Shown here in pieces: positions 10,801-22,053 of a stretch of 62,000 bases of DNA. Numbering within the stretch: the stretch's first letter is position 1; each line of letters opens with the position of its first letter. The position numbers were made by a program, and so were the translations under genes. The notes under the pieces were generated by a model that saw only the letters and a program-made list of their open reading frames with translations, did not search any database and was not told the DNA's origin. The DNA is from Phoronis australis (Eukaryota; Phoronida; Phoronidae): positions 9,419-71,418 of the forward strand of contig NMRA01000092.1 of NCBI GenBank assembly GCA_002633005.1. The letters run 5' to 3'.

Positions 10801-13800
10801 GGATTAGCAAGAATAGATTACGTAGAAGTGAGTGTTTGAAAGACATTACAGTGAAGCTTCTTCAATTTAGAACACAAAATGGTAGCATTACAAAGCCTTG
10901 TTATATCCTTTTTAGGGACCATCCCAGTGGTGGTAGTCGGTTTGTGTAATGGAATCAAGTGGCCAAATCTAGGCGTGATAATGTCCTGCGGTCTGTTTCA
11001 TGAAAAGTGACTTCTAAGTCTTAAAAGACGTTTAAGTCAGAAATTTGGTTTTTTATAAAAAAACAATTGCAGGCGGTCTGATACACGTTGCACCAGACGT
11101 GCGCAGGCCTCGCATGTGGGCCCATTGCACTGATCACCTGGAAATATTTTTATGCTTTATTAATATGTGGTTAAAATCGAGCTGAGGAGCTAGAAACCTG
11201 GCTCAAGGGTTTAGCAGGGTGACATGGTGGGACTCGAACCCACGACCTCGAGTAAAGAAAGCGGGCACTTATCAACCAGGCCACACTGCCTCCTCTAAAA
11301 TCAATAAATTTGGTTTTACACTCCATACAGTTATTTTTGAAAAATAAAAAATCTCACTTAAGCAAAGTGCAAAGTTTGTGTCGAGAACATGCTTATACGT
11401 ACCAATTACAAATTATTTCTAGATTGTGATACGCTCATAATTGGCTAAACTTCTATTCAGTAATTGTGAAGTAGGAGGGTAAGACCATTTTTCCGACTTA
11501 AAAGTCTTAGTCACTTTTCATCTAACGGACCCCAGAACACAATTGCCAACTTAAACAAAAGACCGACTGTGATTGGATTGCCTCAGCTTTACCTCTGACC
11601 TATCCACTGCTTACAGCACAGAATACTGAAATCTTCTTTTCTGAGAATCAAAATATTTTGGGAAGAAATTTGTTCTCATTTTAGCACATCTTTTAAGATA
11701 AAACTCGTCTGGTAACAACATACACGTGATGAAATTCTAAACATTTTAGGAAAAGGTAACAAGTGATGACTATATTTTAGATGACATTGTTAGTTTTGTT
11801 AAAAATTGAAGAATCGTTACTGTACTGACTTGGTGCGAATTTTGAGTTGAAAAGCTCATAGGATGTAATTTTATCGTTCAGTGGTGATATCTATCATTCT
11901 AAACAAAAACAAGGCAGCCTAATTTAGCAAGGAAGTTAGATTGGTTCATCTTTTTCCTAACTTATGCTTTCATATTTTTGTGTTTTTATTTGTTCAGATT
12001 AGAGATCGATTATAGACCAAATGCTAAATGCTTAGAGTGGTCGTATAACTGTACAACGGAGTTTAAGTGGGCTCCCCTTTTATGCAGAGTGGACAACACT
12101 GTGCTTTGCTCACAATGTGCTACTTGAATCAGTTTTCAATTTTCATGTGGAAGTAAGACTTAAGCTTTGGCAGATTTCTTCTGAATCATATCAACGACAT
12201 ATCCTTTAACAGTAACCCTAGGCACGAGACTACCGAATTTAACTCGATTCATGATTCAAAAATTGACCAATTGAGTTGCATGAAATCTGAAAGATGACTT
12301 GCAACAGGCATACAATTGGACAATTTCTCGTGTAAAGTTTGGTGGTTTTGGACACAAGGTAGTGGTTAATTACTGTTGGTACTGGACCGTTGGTTTGCTG
12401 TTGTTGTTCCAGGGTCAACAACCAATCTACTACACCGTCTTTGGCACGTCTGCTCTCCCAATAACTGTGCTTGATGCCAGCATAGCAGACGATTTTTACT
12501 CGCTTTATTTTTACACTGGAAAACTTGTGGTAAGTGGCAAAGTTATCCTCTTGAAGCATGTTGTTCTGATAAAGCTCAAAAATCACCTGAATCCTAGTCT
12601 GCCATGTTTTTAGTTAAACATACTGCTTTGGGCACATAAAATGGGCAGATTTATTCTACATAGAGGTACCAGTACAGGGGCAGATCCAGGATTTTGAGTT
12701 GGGAGGGTGGGGCAGGGCAGAGTATTAGCCAGGATTTTGTTCATCATAAATTAGCACCCCCAACTGGCAAATGGAATGTGGAAGAATTTAAGGGGGGGGC
12801 ACGGCCCCCTTTCCCCCCAAATCCACCACTGCAGTAAGCATTATTGGGGTTGAACCTTAAACATGAATGATGAAGTTGACTGTGGAATTTGCCAGTTGTG
12901 CTGTTCTCATTGGGGTTCCTGTTACAGCCAACAAAGCACTGCAAGTAGGAACAGTGTGGTATAGCGGTGACATAATGAAACATGCCTTGGGACTGAATGG
13001 TGATGGAGTAGTTGGTCAAGAGAATTTTGTGTTCCTGAATGGAGGTTCAATGCAGTGAAATGTTGCAGCATTTTTCATATGAATTCTTTTCGACCATTGT
13101 TCCGTCAAATTGCCATCATTGTGCTGTGGGATAATCAAACGATTTACGCTCCGTATTATGCAAGGGCTGTTCCAGTAAAATCTGTATGGGAGGGGGGAAG
13201 GCACCTTTTTTTCGCCCCCACCACCCATATTTTTCATTTATTTCTTCAGCATACCACCCATAATTTTTTATAAGTTTGAAATGCAACCACCCGTAATTTT
13301 TTTTTGTTCTTGTGGTTGACTGCACAGGCGCTTGAGTTTATCTGTTCCTCCATCACCACTAACGTCATTCATTACTAAGAAAACATATGTTTCTTATATA
13401 TGGTTATTAGCCATCGAGAAATTCGAGCACCTGTGGTTAAATGGTGTTATGGGCATGCCGATGAGGAGATCGGAGGGAGTGAAAAAGTCGGAGCTTTTTG
13501 CAAGTTGCATTTTTGTTTCAGTTTTTTATTCTGTGCGGATTGTTTATAAAATTTACTAAAATTACCCACCATCAAACATTTATGGCCCAATGAAACAACA
13601 ACGACCTGTAAATTTTTATTTTTTTGAAGTACGACCACCAGCCATTTTGAATTTAAATCAAACGCAACCACCCATAAATTTTTATTTCAGTTGCCTTCCC
13701 CCCCTCCCACACAGATTTTGCTGGAACAGCCCTAACTTAATGTCTCACAGTGTCTGCGAAGGAAAGAAATTGTTTCGTCCTTGTCAACTCACCCAGCTTG

Positions 13801-15248
13801 TACACCAAAATTAGGAACTGGGTGAAGTAAAAGACGCTTTTGTGCTCTCGCAACGCTAAAGAGTTATTGTCAAATGTACAGTAATTCTGTTGCCCTTACC
13901 AATCTATGCCTACAGTATGTAGTATCTTGAATTGGTTTTGTCGTCAGGTACCTAGGGGTGACCAAAACAGGTTAGACCAGTTCCCAGCTCTGATAGGTCA
14001 AGAGTTTACAGTGACCGGAAAAGGCAAGCGAGAGAGCGCAGCCGACATACAACTGTCGTCAGCAGGTAGCACGATGCTTATTTATGTTCAAACTAACACG
14101 GTCCAAGTTCACAATACAAACGTCCTCACTTACATCATCATGCTAAAACCAACAACTTATCAAAGTGATGGCTTGTGATGTGCAAGTCGTTTTGATGACT
14201 TATAAATGTTTGTGTACTACTGTTGCTATATCGAGTTCCACATTATCAAAGTTTACAGTGAACTTTTACAAAAGTTTACTTAACATGTGGTTTGATTTGT
14301 TATAGGACATGGCACTGTACAGTTGGTGGTTATCATGGTTTTTGCAATCAATTTCATAATGCAAGGAACAGGCAATTTGCGGTTCAGTTTTACTTTCAAA
14401 AACATTTACTGTGGAGGCGCTGAGGAAAGATTAAAATGCCTGTATTGCGGTCTGACTAATTGCTGCGATGCAAGAGTCCAAACCACATTCCAAGACAATC
14501 CCTAGCTTCTGCTTCAGATATATTTGTTGGTTACCCATTTTAGATACTTTATAATCGGGACGTGAACTGTTGTGAGATGTAATATTCATTAGTTTCAATT
14601 TTTGTCGACAGCACTTAGCAACAATTTGCTTTTACATTTTGTGTTATGCAAACACCACGACTTACACCACGACTGAACCATGAACTTTAACATGTAAGCG
14701 AATGGGAATGTGACAGAGGCAGAGAAAGGGCAGTGACTGATGCAGATGTATTTTAGTTGTCAAGTTTGTCTACCTGTTGAAGCTATTGTTACACCTGTTG
14801 TTAGTCTTTAATAAATGGATTGAAAAAGGGTAACTCTGTGCAGTATTAATCATCTAATAGAAGGATGGATTGCCCTTTTTGCTGAAGTACTTTTTGCAGA
14901 AGTAGTCTCCGACAATAACAGGAAATGACAAACAAAGTTTCAATTCAAAATGCGGGGCTCTTAAAGTTTAATTGACAGGAAAGGCCACTCCTCATTTATG
15001 TGCCTGGTGTAGGAGTGAGTAATAAGTAATAATGCGCTGGTTGATCCAATCTTGTGAATTTGAAAATGAAATTCATTCCAGGTTGGATATCTGTAACTGC
15101 CAAGCGAGACGAAACGGTTAAGCTTCGGGCTTACACTCCAGGCGGGAGAGGCTGTAAGCTGCGAACACCTTCAGTGTTGCCGTATGCTGTTAATGCCAAG
15201 GGAAAGAGGATATCTCAAACATCTGCATTTGAAACGAAACACGTCTAA
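4838..15248 (+). CDS. NOA1: NOA1, mitochondrial circularly permuted GTPase, eight exons
   Basis: Exons: 4838-5777, 6496-6624, 7607-7732, 8176-8387, 8990-9121, 12413-12529, 13948-14065 and 15082-15248. All have GT-AG introns and matching phases, giving about 646 aa (human protein about 700). NOA1 is a YqeH-class GTPase needed for mitochondrial ribosome assembly and translation. The start (ATG 4838 or 4847) gives an Arg-rich N-terminus suited to mitochondrial import. A four-Cys zinc motif (C144, C147, C182, C185) is followed by GTPase motifs in the permuted order: G4 GNKVD (249-253), G5 SAK (292-294), G1 GCTNSGKST (320-328), G2 PGTT (356-359), G3 DSPG (460-463). The C-terminal part ([29 protein letters not shown]-like LPYAVNAKG) matches the family throughout. 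Exon 4's 3' part and exon 5 recur at 9996-10827 because of an assembly duplication and should not be counted. A 5' UTR segment probably starts at 4691. The gene converges with the PCGF gene. Confidence 0.95.
8289..9789. repeat. Haplotype duplication, copy A (NOA1 exon 4 part, exon 5, introns)
   Basis: This 1.50-kb stretch is nearly identical to 9996-11740. Differences are scattered SNPs and indels. Copy A has about 19 bp near 9441-9460 that copy B lacks, and B carries a 253-bp SINE. The three differences inside exon sequence (8382 region and two in exon 5) are all synonymous third positions, as expected for alleles. After 9789 the copies diverge, and 9790-9994 is a 205-bp tail found only here before the N. 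Confidence 0.9.
9284..9581. mobile_element. MITE with GGTCTGTTTCATGAAAAGTG termini
   Basis: The left end (GTCTGTTTCATGAAAAGTGA, then CTTTTAAGTCTTAA) is the reverse complement of the right end near 9542-9580 (TTAAAAGTCTTAGTCACTTTTCAT..., ACGGAC). The interior has no coding capacity. The allelic copy is at 10987-11531, where a SINE has inserted inside it. A related element is at 15758-16006, and partial copies lie near 24905-24965, 44690-44735, 53985-54050 and 54695-54750. Confidence 0.65.
9995..9995. other. Assembly join (single N)
   Basis: A single undetermined base sits exactly between the two copies of the NOA1 exon 4-5 region. Copy B begins directly after it, in the middle of exon 4. This is the signature of a scaffold join at which overlapping haplotype contigs were not merged. 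Confidence 0.9.
9996..10827 (+). pseudogene. Duplicate NOA1 exon 4 (3' part, 9996-10094) and exon 5 (10696-10827)
   Basis: The exon 4 fragment starts after the N and ends at the same GATCAG/GTAGTT donor as the true exon. Exon 5 repeats all 44 codons with two synonymous changes. If both copies were spliced in, the protein would repeat the segment after the G3 DSPG motif, which no family member has. It is an artefact or allele rather than a functional extra exon. Confidence 0.85.
11053..11305 (-). mobile_element. tRNA-derived SINE with 12-bp target-site duplication
   Basis: On the minus strand the element starts with a tRNA-like head: an A-box-like GTGGCCTGGTTGATAAG, then the B box GGTTCGAGTCC (plus-strand GGACTCGAACC near 11229-11239). 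An unrelated body with CCACATATTAATAAAGC follows, and the element ends in a short A/T-rich tail. It is flanked by AAATTTGGTTTT at 11041-11052 and 11306-11317. The other haplotype has one uninterrupted AAATTTGGTTTT at 9337-9348, which is the empty site. The insertion is inside a MITE in NOA1 intron 5. A diverged relative is at 32690-32881. Confidence 0.9.
12675..12831. mobile_element. Small hAT-like MITE (CAGGGGCAGATCCAGG termini)
   Basis: The left end CAGGGGCAGATCCAGGATTTT-like sequence is mirrored by AAATCCACCACTG at the right end, with G- and C-rich subterminal tracts. The flanks share CAGTA on both sides, a possible partial target duplication. The same termini bound the element at 47556-47829. 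No coding capacity. Confidence 0.6.
13164..13732. mobile_element. MITE with GGGCTGTTCCAGTAAAATCT termini
   Basis: The left terminus GGGCTGTTCCAG, followed by AAATCTGTATGGGAGGGGGG, is inverted at the right end (CCCCCCTCCCACACAGATTT, then CTGGAACAGCCC). The interior has several copies of an ACCACCCATAAATTTTT-like box in one orientation. The small open frames here come from that repeat and are not genes. It lies in NOA1 intron 6. Confidence 0.7.
14306..14505 (+). other. Possible alternative terminal exon of NOA1
   Basis: An acceptor (TTTGATTTGTTATAG, ending 14305) opens a frame that is in phase with exon 7 (phase 1). It stays open for 66 codons to TAG at 14503-14505. A canonical AATAAA follows at 14810-14815, still inside intron 7. 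Use of this exon would replace the conserved C-terminus encoded by 15082-15248 with a Cys-containing tail ([17 protein letters not shown]). It resembles no domain I know. It may equally be chance, because the intron is only about 1 kb. Confidence 0.25.
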
Positions 15249-15757
15249 TGTTACTATATATTATGTGATATGAATATTGGTCATGAAATACATGTACATC
15301 ACATTTAAATTGCTCAAATACATGCACGCCATTGAGAACGACATACAAGGTAAACATCATAATTGCTATAACACTAACAGTAAGCCATTCTAAAATGGTC
15401 TTTTGAAGCAGTTAGGACGTGTTCACTAGGTTCATTTCTAATTTTCCCAGAAACGCACGGAAATGTGAAATATGCCACTATCTGAGAAAATTACTAGGAC
15501 CTTCCTTAAAATATTTTTATTTCTTATCACCTAACCCACACTCCTAAGAAATGGATAACTCTGACGGTAAACCATTTTCATTATTGCATGTATTTCGTCA
15601 TTATAATTGAAAAGAAATATTGACAGATTGAAAATAAGATCTTTAGAGAACTGCACACTTTACATTCAATTGCGCATAGGGAAATGACCCTAACTTTAAT
15701 TTAGATGTAATCTGTCCTGGACCTGTTAGAAAACGTTGAACACCTACGTATTTGCCA

Positions 15758-16006
15758 GGGACCTGTTTCATAAAAGTGATTTAAAACTAGAGACAGAAAT
15801 TCGGTCTGGCGCTACCATTTCACACTCACTGAATGAAAGTTTACCACATGCATGACTCATCACATTCTAGCAACTAGCCATTAGCTGTACATTCTCCGAG
15901 ACTGCACTTTTGCTCTGGCGTGATCTACATTTCAGAAAAAGTAGTGAGGATCGCAAGACCACATTTGTGATTTCCAAGTCTTAAGTGACTTCACGAAACA
16001 GAGCCC
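15758..16006. mobile_element. MITE, GGGNCTGTTTCAT family
   Basis: Left end GGGACCTGTTTCATAAAAGT; right end CTTAAGTGACTTCACGAAAC followed by AGAGCCC, its inverted counterpart. Length is about 250 bp with no coding capacity. It is the same family as 9284-9581. Confidence 0.65.
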
Positions 16007-16058
16007 AGATCATTCATCACCTGGATGAGTGACAATCTCCATCAATACACCATAGATA

Positions 16059-16323
16059 TAGTTCATGACAAAAGTAATCGGACAAAATACCATTTTCCCG
16101 TCATGGTGGCTAATTCTGTTAACAGCAAAAATTCGTGGCAATAACTTGGGGAAAATTCTATTAAATTAAAAATAGCTTAGCCACCTCATTGACTTTTCTG
16201 TTAATTCCGTTCATTCTCAGGCATGATAGAAGACTACTACTCTGACAATGACGTCAGCTTCCACTCAGCTATCAAGATGGGTTATTCCGGGTCATTTTGT
16301 CAAAATACTTATGGCATGCACTA
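16059..16323. mobile_element. Tc1-like MITE, family copy 1
   Basis: About 30-bp terminal inverted repeats: the left end is TAGTTCATGACAAAAGTAAT followed by CGGACAAAAT; the right end is ATTTTGTC, ATACTTATGG, CATGCACTA in inverted order. The (G)ACAAAAGTAATCGGACA core resembles Tc1/mariner-type termini. Related copies are at 19083-19345 and 48886-49321. Confidence 0.7.
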
Positions 16324-17068
16324 TGTCTGCATTTCAGGAATGGAATTTCCATCGTCCACGACTCGTTCACTGACTCCTTGTGGAACTTAAATGTTTTGTC
16401 ACGCGAGTGACTTCAAACAAATAGTTAAATGAGAAAATAAAATTAACAGAAATGCATGCACAGACTACCCCGTTTGGTAAAATGATAGATCAGTGTACTT
16501 AACAGTGAACTAAAGGGCAAAGCATTGATCAAGCCAAAAAGACAAGTTGGTTCTGGTCTGTACCGCCGACTCATTTTCAGACATTGTTCACATCAATTTC
16601 AGCCAATGTCTCGTGTTTTCATAACTAGAAAACTTCATAAATACATGTACATAAGATTTTGTATGCAGTGATTTGCCAAGGGATGAGTAAAACAAAGACA
16701 TTATGCATCGTTTTTTATCGTTCCTGGTAGATTATCAATTTTTAAAAGCCAGCAACTAAAAAATGCCACACCAGATTCAATTTTCAAAAGAAGAGTAGAC
16801 TACGTTTTCTAGTATAATCTTTGTCGCGGGCAACAACAACTAAACGGTATGGTATAAAGAAATCGCTAATTCATTCATTCCAATTCAACGCCATTTAAGA
16901 CATTTAAATAATTCGTCACAAAACTGCTTCTCAAGTACTAATAAAAATAATTGTTAAAAGAAAAGTGACAGTTGCAAAGAAACGCAGAAAGTCAGAATAA
17001 ATGAAGTAAATAAAATAAATTCATAGCTTAGTTTTAAAGGCATTAAAATGAAGCGTTTTGAAATTGAT

Positions 17069-17255
17069 GGTAAAACTGAGATACAATCTCACCAATTTTA
17101 AACAAAATTGCAATAACTGCATAAAAATTAATGTGAAAATATCCAATGGTAGTTACTTATTAACAAGTGAAGCATTACTTAGGTGCAACACCGAGTATGA
17201 AAAAATGACATTCACTTGTCTGTCATATTGTGTTCTAAACTGGTGAGATTTTACC
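17069..17255. mobile_element. MITE with GGTAAAATCTCACC termini, copy 1
   Basis: It starts GGTAAAACTGAG...ATCTCACCAATTTT and ends AAACTGGTGAGATTTTACC, an inverted pair. No coding capacity. Family members are at 20349-21034, 24425-24660 and 59548-59790, with solitary ends elsewhere. Confidence 0.65.
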
Positions 17256-17365
17256 GAGTAAAAAATGGAGGCACTGTACGGCGTGGGATTATCAGCAGCT
17301 GTCTACAGAAAGCTTTCAGCAGGGCCAGCACTTGCTAACTGTGTGTTTTTGGAAGGCCTGTCATG

Positions 17366-20300
17366 CTACACATCAACTCTTGGTCTATAGCGTAACAACA
17401 ATGGTATATCCTGAAAGAAAACCGTAACACAGATGTTCAGACACAAGTTGGGGAAGCAGTTTAGCAATGAGATTTCCTGCGACGGATATATATTTTTGTC
17501 CTTGGGGAGGGGGTATACTCGCGCTTGTGGTACCACATTTTTGTTCTCTTTGGTCGTGTCCCCTAATGGTGGTTTAAACCCTCCGAAACCCGAGAGACTC
17601 GCCACTGCATTTGTGAACTGAAATGATAATGGTATGGCCGGAGACCAAACCCTTCGGTTAGAACTCTGAACACTGATAGATTTCAAAATTCAATGATCAG
17701 ATCATGCAGACATAACTGCCGAAGATCAAATACAGTCGTGAACCAGGTAGGGGTTTAACATTTGCACGTTTACTGAATTCCAAAGCTAGCTGTACTGAAT
17801 ACAACTTGACTTGGTTACAACAAACTTATTTCCAGAGATAAAAGTTGACTTGAGGACTTCCAAAGAATTACAGTTCGTTATTGCTAGAGACCATGCTTGC
17901 GCATAAAGCAACGAGTCAGGACAAGCCAAACTAACGAGTCTAGTCTCAACCAATAACAAACCATTCATTCTTCCAAAGTCCAGAATCAAATCTCACCCTT
18001 TAAAACGAGTTGAGATGACTAAGGTGTCTAACGTACATCCTACACCGTCATCTATATTGCAACAAGTGTCTGCAAAAAGGTCAAATTCATCTTCAGAATA
18101 CCTGGTATTCATCAAAGTTACCGTTTTCTATAATAAAATGCTTCGATGGACATAAAATTCTCTGTTTAATATTTTTGTTGATGGAAGGCACAAACTAGTC
18201 GTATTAATAAGGTACAAACCTTTTGCCTCCATCTTGTTTTATAGACAAACTTCAAAGTATGGTCTTTTCCCAATATTTCTTCATTACACATAATGTCCAC
18301 CTGAAACACATCAAAGTAACGCACCTGTATTGGAAAAACTTGTGCGTCTTTGGCAAGGAAGTTCATTTTAGGCTTGTCTCATACTGTCTGCCTGTATTAC
18401 ATAAACTATGGTCGTGGGGAAATCTTTTAACGCCACATACCGTGTCAGATTTACAGTTATGGGCAAACTCAGAAAACTGCCATACATTGGATATCTTCAT
18501 CTGCGCGACTTATCTCTTAAAAATAATTATCAGAAGGCAATTATATAACCACTACAAGTTGCATTCTTTTCAGTGAGTAAAGAGATACTAAAACAAAATG
18601 CTTGAGTTCCGCCGAGACTTCTTTTTTTTTTGTAAATTACAAATTTTACGTCTCAAGCAAAAACTAGTCGGCGAACACAAGTTGTGCAAGATAATATATT
18701 TTTTAATGTACACGGCTTTGAGAAGATAATGAGTAACAAGTCAAATGTAAGCATTGGAATGTTAAGGAACGCTCCAAAGCTTATTGACCAATAATATGGG
18801 CCATTCTATCAGCTAAAAATCTACAAGAAAAACTACAGACCCTCAAAGGCAAATTCCCGTTGGGTACCTTAATTCCTCTGACAGTTATTTAGCACAAAAA
18901 ATGCTAAAATTGTTATAATTTCAACTAAAACTTATATTCAATAGTTGTCTATGTTACAACTAGCTTCATGGCAGATATCCACCTCAAGTCCAATCACGGG
19001 GTAGAATTTTCTCTAAAATATTTATTTCTGCTGAAAAAATTGACAAGGAAATGCCCATTTCTTCAAAATATTGTGTAGTAAATACAGAACAGGACAAAAA
19101 CAATCAGACAAAATACCACTTCCCCACCATCACGGCTAATTATTTTTACAGCAAAAATTCCAGGTAACGATTATCATAGTGGTAAAATTTTAATTACAGA
19201 ATGGCTTAGCCAACTTTCTAACTTTCCTTTTTAACTCCCTTCATTCTCAGACGCGAGAGAAGGCCACTCTGACAATAAATTCCACAAGCCAATACGACAG
19301 GAAATTTCGTGCCATTTTGTCTGAATGCTTTTGGTATGTACTGTAAGTGAAAAATCGACCTATCGCCAGGATTTCAACTGACAGCTAACTGACCAATCAG
19401 TATGCAACATTCTTGACACACCTTCATCTGCGTTTCCAAGCTGCCATTTTATCCGACAAACAACACCTTGTTGGTGACTTTTCACAAGGGGGCGGAGCTT
19501 GCGATCGGTCAATTGTTGAAGCCAGTGTCAGTGAACGCTTACCTCTTTATATCTTCCAGGTGAGTTGTATAACTTCATGGCCAGGAACTTCTTCATGACA
19601 GTTACTGTGGCATGTGAGGAGCACATTAAGTATTTCCGCTTCAACGTCTTTATATGTGTTGTTGGAGTCTTCTCCAGGCATATCTTTAGCTGGAACAGAC
19701 AACAGACAAATTTATAAATAGCATGCGGGCAATTCCTGTCCTTATACTGTGTTTCAGCACCATGTACATTCTGGTCACAAAAAGAACATCTCATGACTTG
19801 GAACAATTGAAATTGATACTTTCCAACTGCAGTAAGTAAACACAAAATCAAAATTACTACCCCTTCCCTCAATAAAATGGGCCTTGAACTTTTCCTCAAC
19901 AAGATAGAACATGGCACAAAGAATGTCCAAAGGACTTATGAGTAGCAAGACACTTAACAAAAACATACGGCTTACCAACTCTTCCAACATGATGACCAAT
20001 CCATGAAACAAGTTATTTCTCAAGGCTAATTGAATGTTGATATCCATGATGTCATTACAAAGAAATTTCTAAGTGCAACATATTCCTTGATCTAAATTCA
20101 TGCATAAGCAGTAACAGACAAGGAGGATTAGTATGACTAAATATGAACCAACTGGGCGTCTTTGTAACTGCCACAGCTTGCAGTTATGGTTATAAATGGA
20201 ATAACAGCTTTAGGTGAGAGGGTCGGGCAGGGTTACCATCTAATGCGGATTTGACCAAATGAAGATGTTGGTTGTTGTTATTCCCTAATCGTTCATAATT

Positions 20301-22005
20301 GCTCACATAAAGATTGCTATGTGAACCTTTAAAAAGTAAGGTTGTTATGGTAAAATCCCACCAATTTTATTTTTATACATTGTTTTTATTTTTTTCTACA
20401 TTTATTGGCAATGAATACATTTACAATAGCCCAAAAAGACAAGAACACCCCAGATACACATGCATACGCACACACACACGCACACACGCATACTCCATAC
20501 CTAATCCTCTTGACTACCAAGAAAAACAGTTTCAAAGTTACACCATCTTTTTTGTAAAAATTCTGAATTCAAATCATTACAAGCACTATACTTTTTACTC
20601 ATATAATATTTTTGATGAAGTTAAAAAATCTACTTAGAACTAATCTTTTTGATCCGAACTTTTAGGTATAAATGAACTGTTTACCCAATAATGAAACATT
20701 GTTTTTAAATTTTTCCTTTTTATCAAAAAAGCCAAAAATAACATTGTTGCAGGAGAGAGTGCCGACATATTGGGGATTTGCTTTGTTTAAAATTTCGTTA
20801 CTAACTTTTGTCCAAAATGAATTTACTATATTTACATTCCCAAAATAAGTGTTCCAAAGTCTCTTTACAATTTATACAAAAGATAATTATCACCAAATAT
20901 TATGTGTTTTTGTTGTTTTTAATTTCTACACAACATTAGGCAATTTTGAGACACTATGGGTATTCGCAGAGTTGGGAGCCTTTCAGAAATAAATGTTGGT
21001 AATAATTATGGTCCAAAATTGGTGAAACTTTACCAAATAGCAAACTGACCTGTTCATCTTTCTTGTGATAATCCCTGTCTTCGTTAGTCTCCTGGTGTGG
21101 TTCACGGCTCTCGTTATTATCTTCGCTACTCTCTGCAAAAGAAAATCGAACTCAGTAAAATCAGAATGTTCTTATTTGGCTCTGTTAGTATACCGTATAG
21201 CAACACCATTTAGTACTACATCAAATAAGAAGCCTCGAAAAATGCCCAACTGTGGCTGACTTCTGTACAACGTGTCTCATAAATGGCAGACCAGATTCAT
21301 ATGGTGTTTAGAATTTTTTAAATTGACACAATTTTGCATGAAGGCCTATCAAAAATAAAATTTTATGATGGAAAAAATGAAAAGGTGCATGAAATGAAAA
21401 CTAAATATTTTAGAAAACTGTTTCAGCATTTTTGAGATCTCATCTTCAAAATTTATATCAACTTATATTTGATATAACTATACTGTAGTATTGCTTATCT
21501 TTCTTTTTTTGCTAAAACACATCGTCTCATGACCCAATCCATGGAAGATTGGTATTTAGACAAAACTTAAATCTACAAGCTTTCTGCTTTCAGAAAATAT
21601 CATTTTTGATTTAAATTCAATAGTTTTGTAGATATTTGATTAAATGCAGACTGGTAAATACGGTCCAAAGTGATGTTAAGCTCTTGCACACGCATCAAAT
21701 TTTGCTATCGGTGAAAAGAATTCCCTTCATACAATGGGAAAGGAGATAGGGTAATACCAAAACTTGATATAACAAGAGGATTTTTTGCACCACAATTTGC
21801 AGTTTCATTGTTTTTGTGGCAAAATTTTAACAACCTTAACACTTCACAATCACATTCTTGTGAAAGCATTCTCCTATGCCGCGGGAAAATTTTACAATTC
21901 AGTCAAATTGCAACTTCAGAATGAATTATAAACTTTTAAAGGCAAACATCAAACCGGCCTACTGTTATGCGTTCACGCACACACACACACGCAAAGACAC
22001 ACACA

Positions 22006-22053
<48 letters not shown>

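Larger units (their letters stand above)
9996..11740. repeat. Haplotype duplication, copy B
   Basis: This is the counterpart of 8289-9789. It is longer because of the SINE at 11053-11305. From 11741 on the sequence is the single-copy continuation of NOA1 intron 5 towards exon 6 at 12413, so copy B is contiguous with the downstream gene and copy A with the upstream gene. Confidence 0.9.
15249..17365. other. Convergent intergenic region between NOA1 and PCGF
   Basis: No gene recognised. It holds the 3' flank of NOA1, with AATAAA candidates near 16433, 16940 and 17000. It also contains the MITEs at 15758-16006, 16059-16323 and 17069-17255, the last lying about 110 bp beyond the PCGF stop codon on its 3' side. 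Confidence 0.6.

Noticed and set aside
11225-11290. Candidate tRNA gene on the minus strand
   Set aside because: A- and B-box-like sequences are present, but no cloverleaf closes, and the segment is the head of a SINE with target duplications.
13332-13814. Several short frames on both strands
   Set aside because: They derive from the internal repeats of the GGGCTGTTCC MITE.
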